In this document: piece by piece, positions 38,647 to 49,313 of the stretch
How positions within the stretch are numbered: position 1 is the stretch's first letter
How the letters are laid out: each line of letters begins with the position of its first letter
Assembly (NCBI GenBank): GCA_029876055.1
Contig: CM056875.1
Coordinates: 5,481,001-5,545,000 of the forward strand
DNA: 64,000 bases
Direction: 5' to 3'
DNA from: Madurella fahalii
Lineage: Eukaryota; Ascomycota; Sordariomycetes; Sordariales
Notes under the pieces: generated by a model
The model's database searches: none
What the model was told of the DNA's origin: nothing
What the model saw: the letters and a program-made list of their open reading frames with translations, nothing else
Made by a program: the position numbers and the translations under genes

Positions 38647-41427
38647 ATGGCGACAAGGCAAGCACCCAAGACGACCTTCGTGGTTGACAATGTTATCCAG
38701 CCCATCTTCACTGGAGGTTCCGTGGCGCTTGAGAATGGCGCAAGGGTGCTGGCTTCGACGCTCGGCGAGGCCGCAGTTCTCACCGAGTTGACTACGGGAA
38801 AGCGCCTGGTCGAGATTGAGGGAGATGGAGAGCCAATCTCGACGCTGGCCAGTGCGTGGTTTCCGTGAAACATTACCGTGAGGTATGGATTGCGCTAACA
38901 AAGCCCTTCAGTCACGCCATCGGCGTCTCATTTGATCGTCTGTTCTCGGTCCCTTACGATGCGCATCTACTCTCTCAAGATATCTCCCGAACTCGACTCG
39001 GTCGAGGCAACCCTCGTGCGAACCTCGAAGCCGCACGCCACACCCGTTGTGGTACTCGCAGTCGACAAAACCAGCACGCTCCTCGCGACCGGCGCAGCCG
39101 ACGGCGCAATCAAGATCTGGGACATTGTCGGCGGATATGTCACTCACACGGTCAGCGGGCCGAGCGTCCTAGTGTCAGCGCTGCATTTCTTTGAGATTGC
39201 ACAAACCGCCGACGACCCATCATCTGTACGGAAATCCAAGAAGGGCTCGCGGAAGAGCCAGGGCGACCAGAATCAGGCGCAAGGCGAATCCAGGTTCCGC
39301 CTGGCCTGGGGTACACAAGACGGCAAGATCCGCATCTTCGACCTTCATAAGCGCACCGCCGTGCCACTTTACGCCGACGCAAAAAGGAGGAAAGAAGCAC
39401 ACGAGTCCAATGTTCAAAGCATTGACTACTCACCAGAACAACATGCTCTTTTGAGCGGCAGCAGGGACAAGACCATGACACTGTGGTTGTGGCGAGATAA
39501 CGCCTGGCACGGAACCCCCATGTTGCGCCACGAGTTGATTGAATCAGTCGGCTTTCTCAACGAGGGCAGGTGGATGTACTCGGCTGGAACAAGCGGTCTC
39601 CTCAGAATCTGGGACACTACCACACACCATGAAATCACAGCAAAGCAGGACGCCAGATCCGAGGCAGAGTCGATATTGTCGGCCGTTTCGCTACCTCAAA
39701 AATCACTAATCCTATGCGCTCAGTCTGACTTCACTCTGGCGCTGTACCGGATACCCTCGCCCGCAGACATTGCGTCCCAGTCGGGATTCCTGATGAAGCC
39801 TTTTAGACGGATATCCGGCACCCACGATGAGATTCTCGATCTGGCGTACATCATGCCGGATCAGTCCATGATGGCGCTTGCCACCAATTCCGAAGATATC
39901 AGACTCGTTTCTGTCGCGGACGCTCATCCGGAGCGCGATGCCGAAGAAGGAGGCGCCTACTTTGGGCACGACGTTGCTCTATTAAAAGGCCACGAGGATA
40001 TAGTAATGTCCGTGGATGTCGACTGGTCGGGCCATTGGGTTGCCAGTGGTGCGAAGGATAATACGGCGCGGTTGTGGCGCGTTGATCCTGCAAGTAATTC
40101 GTACGAATGCTATGCTGTCTTCACCGGCCATCTAGAGTCAGTAGGAGCTGTTGCGCTTCCGAAGGTGGTCCCACCAGAGAACTCGGAAGCTTACAAGAAC
40201 CCTCTCGACCATCCGCCGGCGTTCCTCATCTCCGGATCTCAAGACAGGTTCGTCCAGAAGAGGGACATTCCACGGCAGTCCCAAAAGTCTAAAGTGTCTT
40301 CGAGTCTGAAGCGGCTGGCTCACGACAAGGACATTAACGCCCTGGACGTCAGCCCTTCGGGGCGGCTCTTTGCCTCGGCATCGCAGGACAAGACAGTAAA
40401 GATCTGGGACGTGGAGAGACTTGAGGTGCAAGGAATCCTCAGAGGACACAAGAGGGGTGTTTGGACAGTCAGATTTGCCCCGCTCCACACCCCAGCCATT
40501 CAGGGGGAGCAGGGTTCCGTTTCCGGGAAAGGGGTTATACTGACTGGAAGTGGTGACAAGACCATCAAGCTGTGGAACCTGTCAGACTACACCTGCCTGA
40601 GGACCTTCGAAGGTCACTCACACAACGTCCTCAAGGTAGCGTGGCTGCACATTCCCACCGATGAAGCGGCCAAGAAACGGATCCAGTTTGCCAGCGCAGG
40701 CGCCGACAGCTTGGTCAAGGTCTGGGACGCCAACCTCGGCGAGACGGAATGCACACTGGACAACCATGAGGACAGGCTCTGGACACTGGCAGTCCACCCC
40801 AAGACCAACACCATCGTGTCTGGAGGCAGTGACTCAAAGGTCACCTTCTGGAAGGATACAACGGCAGAGACGCAGGCGGCCGCTACGTCGGCCGCTCTCA
40901 AGCTCGTCGAGCAGGAGCAAGAGCTGGAAAACTACATCCACGCGGGTGCATATCGCGACGCCATCGTCCTGGCGCTGCAACTCAACCACCCGGGGAGGCT
41001 GCTCAACCTGTTCACGAACGTGGTCACTACCAGCACGCCCGAGGAAGGTAGCCTGTCCGGGCTCAAGGCGGTCGACCAGGTGCTCGCCAAGCTGTCGGAC
41101 GAGCAGATCTTCCTTTTGCTGCTCCGATTGCGTGACTGGAATACTAATGCCCGCACCGCGCCTGTGGCACAGCGCATCCTGTGGACGCTCGTCAAGAGCT
41201 ACCCCGCGGGCAAGTTCTCTAACCTGTCTGTCAAAGGGGCCAGGGGGCAGAAGAGCTTGAACGAGGTGCTCAACGCGCTTAAGGTGTACACGGAAAGGCA
41301 TTACAAGCGGATGGAGGAGCTGGTAGATGAGAGTTACTTGGTTGAGTACACGCTGCAGGAGATGGACAGCTTGGCTCCGCCGCTAGAGGCGCTAGAGGAT
41401 GGCGATGCAGTCATGAACGAGGGGTGA
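38647..41427 (+). CDS. UTP13: U3 snoRNP WD40 protein Utp13 (TBL3)
   Basis: Component of the UTP-B module of the small-subunit processome, required for early 18S pre-rRNA cleavage in the nucleolus. Exons are 38647-38851 and 38912-41427, total 906 aa. The intron (GTGCGT...TTCAG, 60 nt) joins STLA to ITPSASHLIVCSRSL. Up to about residue 740 there are multiple WD40 repeats ending in WD/WN/WR dipeptides (IKIWDI, LRIWDT, ARLWRV, VKIWDV, IKLWNL, VKVWDA). Insertions include a basic KKGSRKSQGDQNQ segment. The C-terminal part (about 740-890) is the helical Utp13 domain, beginning ELENYIHAGAYRDAIVLAL. Lengths and domain order fit the family. Confidence 0.95.
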
Positions 41428-41826
41428 GGGCATCAGGGTTAGGGTCCGTTTCTTCCGCCACGGCAAAAGAGAAGCAACCTCGGATATGTTTACAATATTA
41501 TGTAGCGAAGAAAATCCAATGTCTCTGGACAGCAGAGTCGGAGTAGGTTTAACTGTCCAAATTTTGGCTCCATTGATGCTATAATGACATGGATCTCGCA
41601 CAACACCCCCGGCAGAGTTATGCAGCGCTAAGCTTCTCGGTCACCCAAGCTTTGGTGGGGCAATCTATTGAAGAAGCGCAGGCTGAGGCCTGGCCATGGC
41701 GTCGCTCTCGGGAAATTTCCCCTGCAACACAAACCACCCTCCATCGATAACAAGACCGGACTGGGTCGTTCGGCCGCTCGCCACCCACAGTTTTCCGGAT
41801 CTCAAGCCCGAAAATAATACAGAGGG
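41428..41826. other. intergenic region between UTP13 and SAD1
   Basis: Same-strand interval of 399 nt holding the UTP13 3' end and the SAD1 promoter; no distinct element. Confidence 0.55.
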
Positions 41827-43494
41827 ATGTCTAAACGCCAGGCGTCAGAAGCTCTAGAGGAGTACTCGGGCGTCGACTCGCCGGCTTCCAAGAAGTCGAG
41901 ATTCGACGACTACAACAAAAGCCTAACACCGGCTAGCGCAAACGGGGACGGGGACGGCGACGAGCGGGGGGAATCCGCGCACGAGAATGGCTTGGCAAAG
42001 TCAGAAGACGGCGAGGCAGATGATTTCTCTGAGGATGACGAGGTTGAGGAGAAGGCGCCCATCAGACAATCGGCGCCGACGGCGGGCTACGACGATCTCT
42101 ACCTTGACACGATCGACCGCAACGTCCTCGACTTCGATTTCGAGAAACTCTGCTCCATCACCTTATCCAACATCAACGTCTACGCATGTCTAGTATGCGG
42201 GAAGTACTTCCAGGGACGGGGCCCTAAATCGCACGCCTACTTCCACGCCCTCGACGAGGACCACCACGTCTTCATCAATATGAGTACCCAAAAGGTCTAC
42301 GTGCTGCCGGAAGGGTACGAGGTCCTGAGCAAATCGCTCGACGACATCAAGTACGTGTCAGACCCGCGGTACACGCGGCAGGAGGTGGCCGAGTTGGACC
42401 GCAAGCACCGCACGTCGTGGACGCTCACGGGGAAGGAGTATAGCCCCGGCTTCGTGGGCATGAACAATATCAAGGAGAACGACTACCTCAACGTGATTGT
42501 ACAAGCACTCTCACACGTGGCGCCCCTGCGCAACTACTTCCTGCTCGAGGATTTTAGCTCCTCTCCTGAGCTGGTCAAACGCGCCTCGATCCTCTTCCGC
42601 AAGATCTGGAACCCGCGCGCCTTCAAATCCCACGTCTCCCCCCACGAGCTCCTCCAAGAGATCTCCCTCCGCTCCAACAAGCGCTTCACTCTCACCACGC
42701 AGTCCGACCCCGTCGACTTCCTCTCCTGGTTCCTCAACAACCTGCACCTCGGCCTGGGCGGCAGCAAGACCAAGCCCGGCTCGAGCATGATCCAGCGCAT
42801 CTTCCAAGGCAAGCTCAAGGTCGAGTCCCAGGCCATCACGGCGCGCGCCGACGCGCTCGACCGCCTGCGCTTCGAGGAGGCGGCCGAGGTCAAGATCGAC
42901 ACGGCGCGCTTCCTCCTCCTCACGCTCGACCTCCCGCCCGCGCCGCTCTTCCAGGACGAGCAGGAGCGCAACATCATCCCCCAGGTGCCGCTCACCACCA
43001 TCCTCTCCAAGTACAACGGCGTCACGTCGCAGGAGCTCAACGCCCAGCGCCGGCGCTACCGCCTGGTCCACCCGCTCCCGCCCTTCCTGACCTTCCACAT
43101 CAAGCGCTTCAGCAAGAACAAGTTCGTCTCGGAGCGCAACCCCACCATCGTCACCTTCGACCCCAAGAGCCTCGACCTGTCCCCCTACGTCGAGCCCGAC
43201 CCGGCCCACCACCCGCCCGGCGAGCCCATCTGGTACGACCTGGTGGCGAACGTGGTGCACGAGGCGGTGCGCGCCAAGGAGGACGTCGCGGATAGCGCCG
43301 TCGGGGAGGAGCGCAAGACGTGGAAGGTCCAGCTGAGAGATAAAGCGACGGACGAGTGGGTTGTTGCGCAGGACTTGTTCGTGGATAAGATTCGGAGCGA
43401 GTTGTTGTATCTTGGCGAGACATATTTGCAGATCTGGGAGAGGAGGAGGGGCCCGCCCCCGGCGGGGGGTGGGAAGGGGAAGGGGAGGGGGTAA
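41827..43494 (+). CDS. SAD1: Sad1/USP39 tri-snRNP assembly factor (inactive ubiquitin protease fold)
   Basis: Pre-mRNA splicing factor that stabilises the U4/U6.U5 tri-snRNP. Single exon, 555 aa, ATG at 41827. The first 90 residues are acidic and disordered with a KKSRF nuclear-signal-like patch. A ZnF-UBP domain follows at about 118-165 (ACLVCGKYFQGRG, SHAYFHALDEDHHVF). The ubiquitin-hydrolase-like domain spans about 195-545. Where active enzymes have the Cys box NTCYMNS, this protein has NIKENDYLNVIVQ, with the catalytic Cys replaced by Asp, as known for USP39/Sad1. The C-terminus ends ETYLQIWERR and a short Gly/Pro tail. It is convergent with the MTHFR gene, with 312 nt between stops. Confidence 0.95.
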   Translation: MSKRQASEALEEYSGVDSPASKKSRFDDYNKSLTPASANGDGDGDERGESAHENGLAKSEDGEADDFSEDDEVEEKAPIRQSAPTAGYDDLYLDTIDRNVLDFDFEKLCSITLSNINVYACLVCGKYFQGRGPKSHAYFHALDEDHHVFINMSTQKVYVLPEGYEVLSKSLDDIKYVSDPRYTRQEVAELDRKHRTSWTLTGKEYSPGFVGMNNIKENDYLNVIVQALSHVAPLRNYFLLEDFSSSPELVKRASILFRKIWNPRAFKSHVSPHELLQEISLRSNKRFTLTTQSDPVDFLSWFLNNLHLGLGGSKTKPGSSMIQRIFQGKLKVESQAITARADALDRLRFEEAAEVKIDTARFLLLTLDLPPAPLFQDEQERNIIPQVPLTTILSKYNGVTSQELNAQRRRYRLVHPLPPFLTFHIKRFSKNKFVSERNPTIVTFDPKSLDLSPYVEPDPAHHPPGEPIWYDLVANVVHEAVRAKEDVADSAVGEERKTWKVQLRDKATDEWVVAQDLFVDKIRSELLYLGETYLQIWERRRGPPPAGGGKGKGRG

Positions 43495-43806
43495 GCGTTG
43501 AAAAGGAGGCCTTGGTTATAATGACGATGATGATGATGGGGAAGCGGAAGGGGAGCTAGATACCAAGACCGTCCCGGAACGGACAGAGATGAGATACCAA
43601 TGGAATTGCATCAGGGACTGAGCAACTGGAGAGAGAGAAACTCTCGCCCTCCCCATCCCATGAATTGACGTGTCAGTCACGGCATTCGTCAGCCCTTTTT
43701 GCATTGCGCCTATCGCTTCCCGTGGCCCAGTACTCTCGGCACCCCACCCTATCCTGCCAAAAGTCTTGCTCGTGCAACCTACACCCAGTAATCCCAACCG
43801 GCAGAT

Positions 43807-45897
43807 TCAGTTCAGTAGAAGCTCCCACAGTGCATCACTCTCCACAAAATCGTGATGGATGATATTCACCAGCCACAAATCACCCCGCACCCCCTCCAGA
43901 AACTTCTCGCTCTCCGACCCCTTGGGATAGATCTTGGCCCACTCCCCCCAGATGCCAAACGCCTCCTCGCTCCACGCGCGGAAGCTGACCTCCTCGATGA
44001 TGGTGGGGGTGACGATCTCCTTGCCCGGGAACACGCCCCAGGTCACGGCGTTGGTGCTCGCCTCGCGGTAGGGCTCGCCGTCGGCGTCGGCCGACGACAC
44101 GCGGGCGGCCGTGTCGGAGCTGACAAAGTCGCCGGCCGCGTTGGTCGCGTAGAAGCAGACGACGTCCTTCATCCCGGGCCGGCCCAGCCTCTGCTCGAGC
44201 GCGCGCCAGTCGGCCGAGGGGAGGAAGAACTCGACAAAGGCCTTTTGGAAGACGAAGCCGTTCTGCGGGCCCCAGCCGAAGGTCGGGTCGCTCGACCGGA
44301 GGCCGTTGACGGCCGGTTGCGAGGCCAGCGTCCACCAGCCCTTGGAGTTGAGCGCGATCAGCTGGTTGCGGATCTTCTCCGTCTCCGGGCTGAAGCTCTC
44401 TTCGTTCCACGGGATGGTGGACAGCTCGCCTCGGAGGTGCCGGATGAAGATGTTGTTAACGTCCTCCGTCGTTCGTGGCGTGCCCCACAGTTGCCGCGCC
44501 TGCGCGACGGTGACGTGCAGGCTGACGCCGTACCCGTCGATCTGGCCGTAGGCTGGCGACCGAGCGTCACCCCATCTCCCGTTGGGGAAGTCGTCCCACG
44601 TTGCTTCTCGCCCTAAGACTCCTTCGCCCTCGGATATGGCGAGCGTGTTGGCTCTGGTGTTGATGGGCTCCGCGGGGACGCTGGCCTCCAGCGCTGTCGC
44701 CTCCCAGTCCGGGTATGAAGGCGGTCGGCCCTGCACGATGACGCGGTCGCGCGGGTCGGAGCCGATGGATGCTTTGCGCCGCAACGGGGCGTGCGAAGAA
44801 TGGTCGGGGGTGGATCCGTTTACGCGCAAAAGTCTGATATCGGGAAGGGGATCCTGTGTGATGACAGCCTCCTCCTCGTCCGGGGTGCTGGGAGAGATCA
44901 AGCCTGTCCGCTCCACGATGAACGACACGGCCTTCTCCAGGTTGAGCGTGTAGAAATGGAATCCCCTGGGCCCCTCGGTCCTGCTCTTTATCTCCTTGAT
45001 CTGCTCGACGATCTCACTAACGATATCTACTCCCACTTCCTTGACCTTCTCGTCGTCCCCTTTGACGGCATCTAACCGCGCCATCAGAGCAGCTGGGATC
45101 TTGGCGTGGCTGAGCTTCGTCGTTCTTTTGATCATCTGGTAGCTCTGGATCGGCATGAGTCCAGGGACGATGGCGATATCCTTGAATGCCCCGCTTGGGT
45201 GGTCCCGCAGGGTTTGCTCGAACCGCTTGTAGGCCTCGATGTCGAAGAAGAGCTGCGTCATGATGAAGTTGGCGCCCGCTTGTGTCTTCTCCACGAGATA
45301 GGGCAAGTCATGCTCTAGGCTCTGTCCCAGCGGGTGGCTCTCTTCGGCATGGCCTTCGGGGTACGCAGCGACGCCAATGCAGAAGTAGTCGCCGTGGGTT
45401 TTGCGGATATAGCGGACCAAGTCGACGGCCCACGTGAATTCCTCCTCATCCTCGGGTTCGGGCTCGTTGGTGTCGCGATATTCGGCTCTCCGTGGCGGGT
45501 CCCCCCTCAAGGCGAGAATGTTGCGGATGCCGAGGGCCTTTGCGTCATCGAGAGCCTTGTCTATCAGACGGCGGCTCATATTGGTGCAGGTGAGGTGCAG
45601 GCATGTCGTGAGCCCAAGCTCCCTCTGGCAGATCTCGGCCAGCTCCAGCGACTTTGTGGCTGTCGAACCCCCCGCTCCCCAGGTGACGTTGACAAAGAGC
45701 GGCCGCAGAGCTCTCGCCATGCGGTCAAGCCGGTCTCGGAGATTGGAGAAGCCCATGGCTGTCTTGGGAGGGAAGAACTCGAGAGAGAAGTAGTTGGCGT
45801 CTGCGGGCAGGGCCGCGATCTTGTCGGTGATTTTGTCCATGGCGTGGTCTTTTGGGGCCTCGACGGGCAATTCCAAGCTTGGAAGGATTTCGCCCAT
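43807..45897 (-). CDS. methylenetetrahydrofolate reductase
   Basis: FAD enzyme reducing 5,10-methylene-THF to 5-methyl-THF for methionine synthesis. Single exon of 696 aa; the first ATG is 45897, with an in-frame second at MDKITDKIAALP (residue 20), where the usual fungal sequence begins, so the true start could be either. Residues about 20-310 are the catalytic barrel: FSLEFFPPKTAMGF, VNVTWGAGG, LHLTCTNM, NILALRGDPP, AAYPEGH, QLFFD, GFHFYTLN. A linker of about 110 residues leads to the C-terminal regulatory domain that in eukaryotes binds S-adenosylmethionine. Fungi normally have two MTHFR genes; FFPPKT and TWGAGG suggest the MET12-like paralogue rather than MET13, but I did not align them. 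Confidence 0.93.
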   Translation of the reverse strand: MGEILPSLELPVEAPKDHAMDKITDKIAALPADANYFSLEFFPPKTAMGFSNLRDRLDRMARALRPLFVNVTWGAGGSTATKSLELAEICQRELGLTTCLHLTCTNMSRRLIDKALDDAKALGIRNILALRGDPPRRAEYRDTNEPEPEDEEEFTWAVDLVRYIRKTHGDYFCIGVAAYPEGHAEESHPLGQSLEHDLPYLVEKTQAGANFIMTQLFFDIEAYKRFEQTLRDHPSGAFKDIAIVPGLMPIQSYQMIKRTTKLSHAKIPAALMARLDAVKGDDEKVKEVGVDIVSEIVEQIKEIKSRTEGPRGFHFYTLNLEKAVSFIVERTGLISPSTPDEEEAVITQDPLPDIRLLRVNGSTPDHSSHAPLRRKASIGSDPRDRVIVQGRPPSYPDWEATALEASVPAEPINTRANTLAISEGEGVLGREATWDDFPNGRWGDARSPAYGQIDGYGVSLHVTVAQARQLWGTPRTTEDVNNIFIRHLRGELSTIPWNEESFSPETEKIRNQLIALNSKGWWTLASQPAVNGLRSSDPTFGWGPQNGFVFQKAFVEFFLPSADWRALEQRLGRPGMKDVVCFYATNAAGDFVSSDTAARVSSADADGEPYREASTNAVTWGVFPGKEIVTPTIIEEVSFRAWSEEAFGIWGEWAKIYPKGSESEKFLEGVRGDLWLVNIIHHDFVESDALWELLLN

Positions 45898-48095
45898 GGG
45901 TATCAGCGCAGGATCCGGGGTTGGAGACTGCCCTCAGAGAGAAGCCGTTTTATCGATGCGAGGGAGAGCCGGATGAGGGGATCGAGGGCCGCCACTATTT
46001 GAATCTGAATCCCGAGGGGCGACGAGGCCCTTTCCCCAACGTGAGCAATTGCTGCGCAGGGAAACTGGGACGGGAATTCTCTTTATCGTGCAGTTGCACT
46101 ATGCGGGTTGCAGACATTCAGCAGCGGCAGAGACAGCAACCCCACCTTTTACGTAGTGAAGCAGAACTCGTGTTGCGTGGGGTAAATCCAGATGCACTTC
46201 GCGGGACCGGAATTGTGGGACCAGCAGCTGGACACGGCTGTTTTTGCATCTCCGAGCATCTCGGGGCTGCTGCGGGCAGAAAGCACGGGGACCGCCCTTC
46301 GCTGGCCAACACACTGGGCTGATTGGTGAGCCTTGATCATGTGGTAGCGTACCCGGAGATCCAATTGCTTCTTGCATCGATTCACCTCAGGGGAGCACTT
46401 CCAGACCCCCACCCTTGTGACGCGGCGTCGAAAACGTGCTCAGAATTACGATCGTGCATCTACGGCCTTGTCAATGTCGGGATGCCGATGGGCATATCAA
46501 GACGCGGGGTAGCTCGGGCCATGCCGTCGCCCACCTTGGCGCTGTGACACAAGAACCCGTGGAGACTGCGTTTTCAAACCTGGGAAGCGCATATTGGTAG
46601 CGTAGCCGCCCATCTTCTATTATAGAGAACCCCTAAGCCCAACTTCGGCTGAGACCAGGAGACGCCAAAAGAGAAATAAGAGTTCTGTGTGGGCCATAGC
46701 ATATTGAGTGCATTTCAATGGGGTTTCGAAGCGGCGCTCTCGAGATAGACGAGGCGTAGACGGACACTGGGCCGCTAATTGTTGGCCTAGCTTGCCTGAT
46801 ACAAACTGCGTATCAAGTCAAGCAGAACCACCCTGCGCCCACAACAATTAGCTCTCGATGCGGGCAGAGCCGGAGTGCACGAAACGATTGGTGTAAGGGT
46901 GCGCTGTGTAAGGGTGCGCTCAGAGTCACAGCCGTGATATCCTCAGGCTCAACCCACGACGTGCGAACCTCGCCCGCAGAAGCGTGGGCCGAGGTTCTGT
47001 CGTTGCTGAGTCGGTTTACCGGAATGCTTGGACGTCATCAGGGCGGATGTGGGACAATAGGATGCACAGGAGGCCTGACTTACATGCGCGATAAAACAGG
47101 CCGAATAGAAGAGAGGGAAACGGCCATTGATCTGGTCATGTGCGCGGGAGCTTTACCCGTAGGCCCCGGCATGCTTTCTTGTCTACGTGGCACCAGGAAA
47201 GGATAAATGGAAATGTCCAGGCTTGCTTCAGGTCATCATCGCATCATGGACGGCCGCACAAACGGGGCTCTCGTGATGATGGTTTTAAACAAGGGCATTG
47301 ATAGAGTTGATCTCGACACACGTTCGGAATCGCCAGCAGCGTGGGAGTGGTTTGGTGGCAGGCTGGCGATGATTTGAGTTGTGGTCTGTTGGGTATTGTT
47401 ACAGAGAGGAAAAAGAGAGAAGTCGAAATTAGCCATGCCGAGAAATCCCCTCTTGTACCGCCGAGCACCTGTGCATTTTGCGACAGCGCTCACCGCCCAC
47501 AACGTCCCGGGGTCCCAGCATGGCGCGCAGCCGTCTTGCTTTGTCTGCACGGGCCAGCTCGGTGGGCTGCCCGGCCAGTCATCGTTTTTCTGGTCGTAGC
47601 TCTGTGGAGTCGGGAGACCCGCCACTGACCTGCCTTTGCCCTCAAGTTTTGTCTTTTTATCATTGAATCGACATCAAAAGAAACCCCCATTCCTGCCATT
47701 CGTGTACGCCTGACGTCCCTGACATCCATCCTGCAACCCAATTCCCGCCAGATATAATCGAGACCACCTGCAGCACGTAGCCGTCGCACGACCGCATCGA
47801 GACTTACAGGATCCCCTCTCGAGACCGAAGACCACCCGACGTGAATCGCTCCCTCTTTCCTGCTCGCCAGCCTCCCCCGGCTCGAATTGTGACGGTCGTT
47901 GCGCCCACTTTCTGCTCCCGCAACGCCAACGCTCTGATACCCCCCGCCTAGACGCCGGTTCCTCCGCCCCTCTACCGACCTAGACATCGTGATCCCCGTC
48001 GCCGTCCGTTCGTTTGGTACACCTGGTGCTTTGCCTGACGGCCCCTCTTCCCCTTGCATTCGACTTCCCATCGAGTCACGGTTTCCGACGTCTTC
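45898..48095. other. divergent upstream region of MTHFR and eIF4E2-like genes
   Basis: A 2.2-kb head-to-head interval. It includes a perfect 15-nt duplication at 46891-46920 and, from about 47,640, a pyrimidine-rich leader before the eIF4E-like start. No supported gene. Confidence 0.55.
46891..46920 (+). repeat. 15-nt perfect tandem duplication
   Basis: The unit GTGTAAGGGTGCGCT occurs twice in direct succession in the intergenic region. Confidence 0.95.
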
Positions 48096-49234
48096 ATGGA
48101 CAATCTATGGAGTCGCCGTGCCAAGTAAGTGGTAACGATTTCCGAAGTTCAATAGGCGGCGCCTTTATGCTAACTCGCTGCCCCGCAACAGCTCGAGCAA
48201 GCTCTCCCTCTCAACCCCAGGTTCCGGACAAGGCGACAGCCCGTCGGGACGCAACACTTCCTTCAAGCGATTCGGCGGTGACAGCTCGTCGCTCGGAAAA
48301 AACCCCTTCAGCTCCATAACAACACCAGGCGGCAGCCTCGTGTCGCCCACCGCTGGCGCATCCAGCGCCTTCGGCCTGGGCTCGGGCGCCTTTGCCTCGT
48401 TCGGCTCGGCCAAGACGCCCAAATCGCCCGGGAACCCGTTCGACTCGGCCCTGGGCGCCGCCGCAAAGACTCCGACGGCTGAGAAATCGGCCAAGGACGG
48501 AGGCCTGGGCGGCAGGGCGATCGGCAAGGCGGCATCCAGTGCTTCTTTGGCCGACACGGCTAAGGCGGCCGCCCAGCCGACGGCGGGACCGGCGCCAGCA
48601 GCCCACCAGCTGCGCAACAGCTGGGTCTTCTGGTTCCGCCCGCCCATCTCCAAGGCGAACGGAATTATCGAGTACGAAAAGACGCTCCATCCAATCGCCA
48701 CCATCGAGACGGTCGAGCACTTTTTCGGAGTCTACCAGCACCTGAAGCGACCATCGACGCTGCCGCTGGTATCCGACTACCACCTGTTCAAGAAGGGAAT
48801 CCGTCCAATATGGGAGGATGAAGAGAACAAGAACGGCGGGAAGTGGGTCGTGCGTCTGAGGAAGGGCGTGGCCGACCGGTATTGGGAGGACCTGCTGTTT
48901 GCCATCATCGGCGACCAGTTCGGCGAGGCCAGCGAAGAGGTGTGCGGCGCTGTTCTAAGTGTCCGGAACGGCGAGGACATCCTCAGCATCTGGGCTCGAG
49001 CGAACGGGCAGCGGGTCCTCAAGATTCGGTACGTTACCCCGGTAGCGCATCTAAACGTTGTTGTCCAATTAACCCGACCGTTAGTGAAACCATGCGACGG
49101 ATCTTGTCTTTCCCGCCGGACACGAGGCTCGAGTGGAAAAGTCACGACTCGAGCATCCAGCAGCGCACGGCGATCGAGGAGTCGCGGCGGGAGAAGGCGA
49201 ATAATCATCACCACGGTGATAAGCGGTCTAACAG

Positions 49235-49265
<31 letters not shown>

Positions 49266-49313
49266 CAACAACATCAACAGACCGACGACCAAAAGAATAC
49301 CTCCAACACATAA
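48096..49313 (+). CDS. class II eIF4E (4EHP/eIF4E2-like) cap-binding protein
   Basis: Translation factor family member that binds the mRNA 5' cap. Exons are 48096-48124, 48192-49028 and 49085-49313, giving 364 aa; donors are GTAAGT and GTACGT. The first 165 residues are Ser/Gly/Pro/Ala-rich. The eIF4E fold runs from RNSWVFWFRPP to about residue 325: IRPIWEDEENKNGGKW carries the second cap-stacking Trp, followed by RYWEDLLFAIIGDQF, VCGAVLSVR and LSIWAR. In the segment matching the first cap-stacking Trp of eIF4E there is Tyr (IIEYEKTL), the hallmark of class II eIF4E. The Trp of the eIF4G-binding surface is Phe (VEHFFGVYQHL), suggesting weak or no eIF4G binding. The C-terminus is a His/Gln-rich tail from a CAG/CAA repeat. 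Role as translational repressor is inferred. Confidence 0.88.
49232..49280 (+). repeat. CAG/CAA repeat coding poly-Gln
   Basis: Run of CAG then CAA/CAG triplets encoding about 11 Gln near the C-terminus of the eIF4E2-like protein. Confidence 0.93.

Noticed and set aside
43852..44616. 254-codon plus-strand frame
   Set aside because: Antisense to the MTHFR gene, created by codon-position GC bias.
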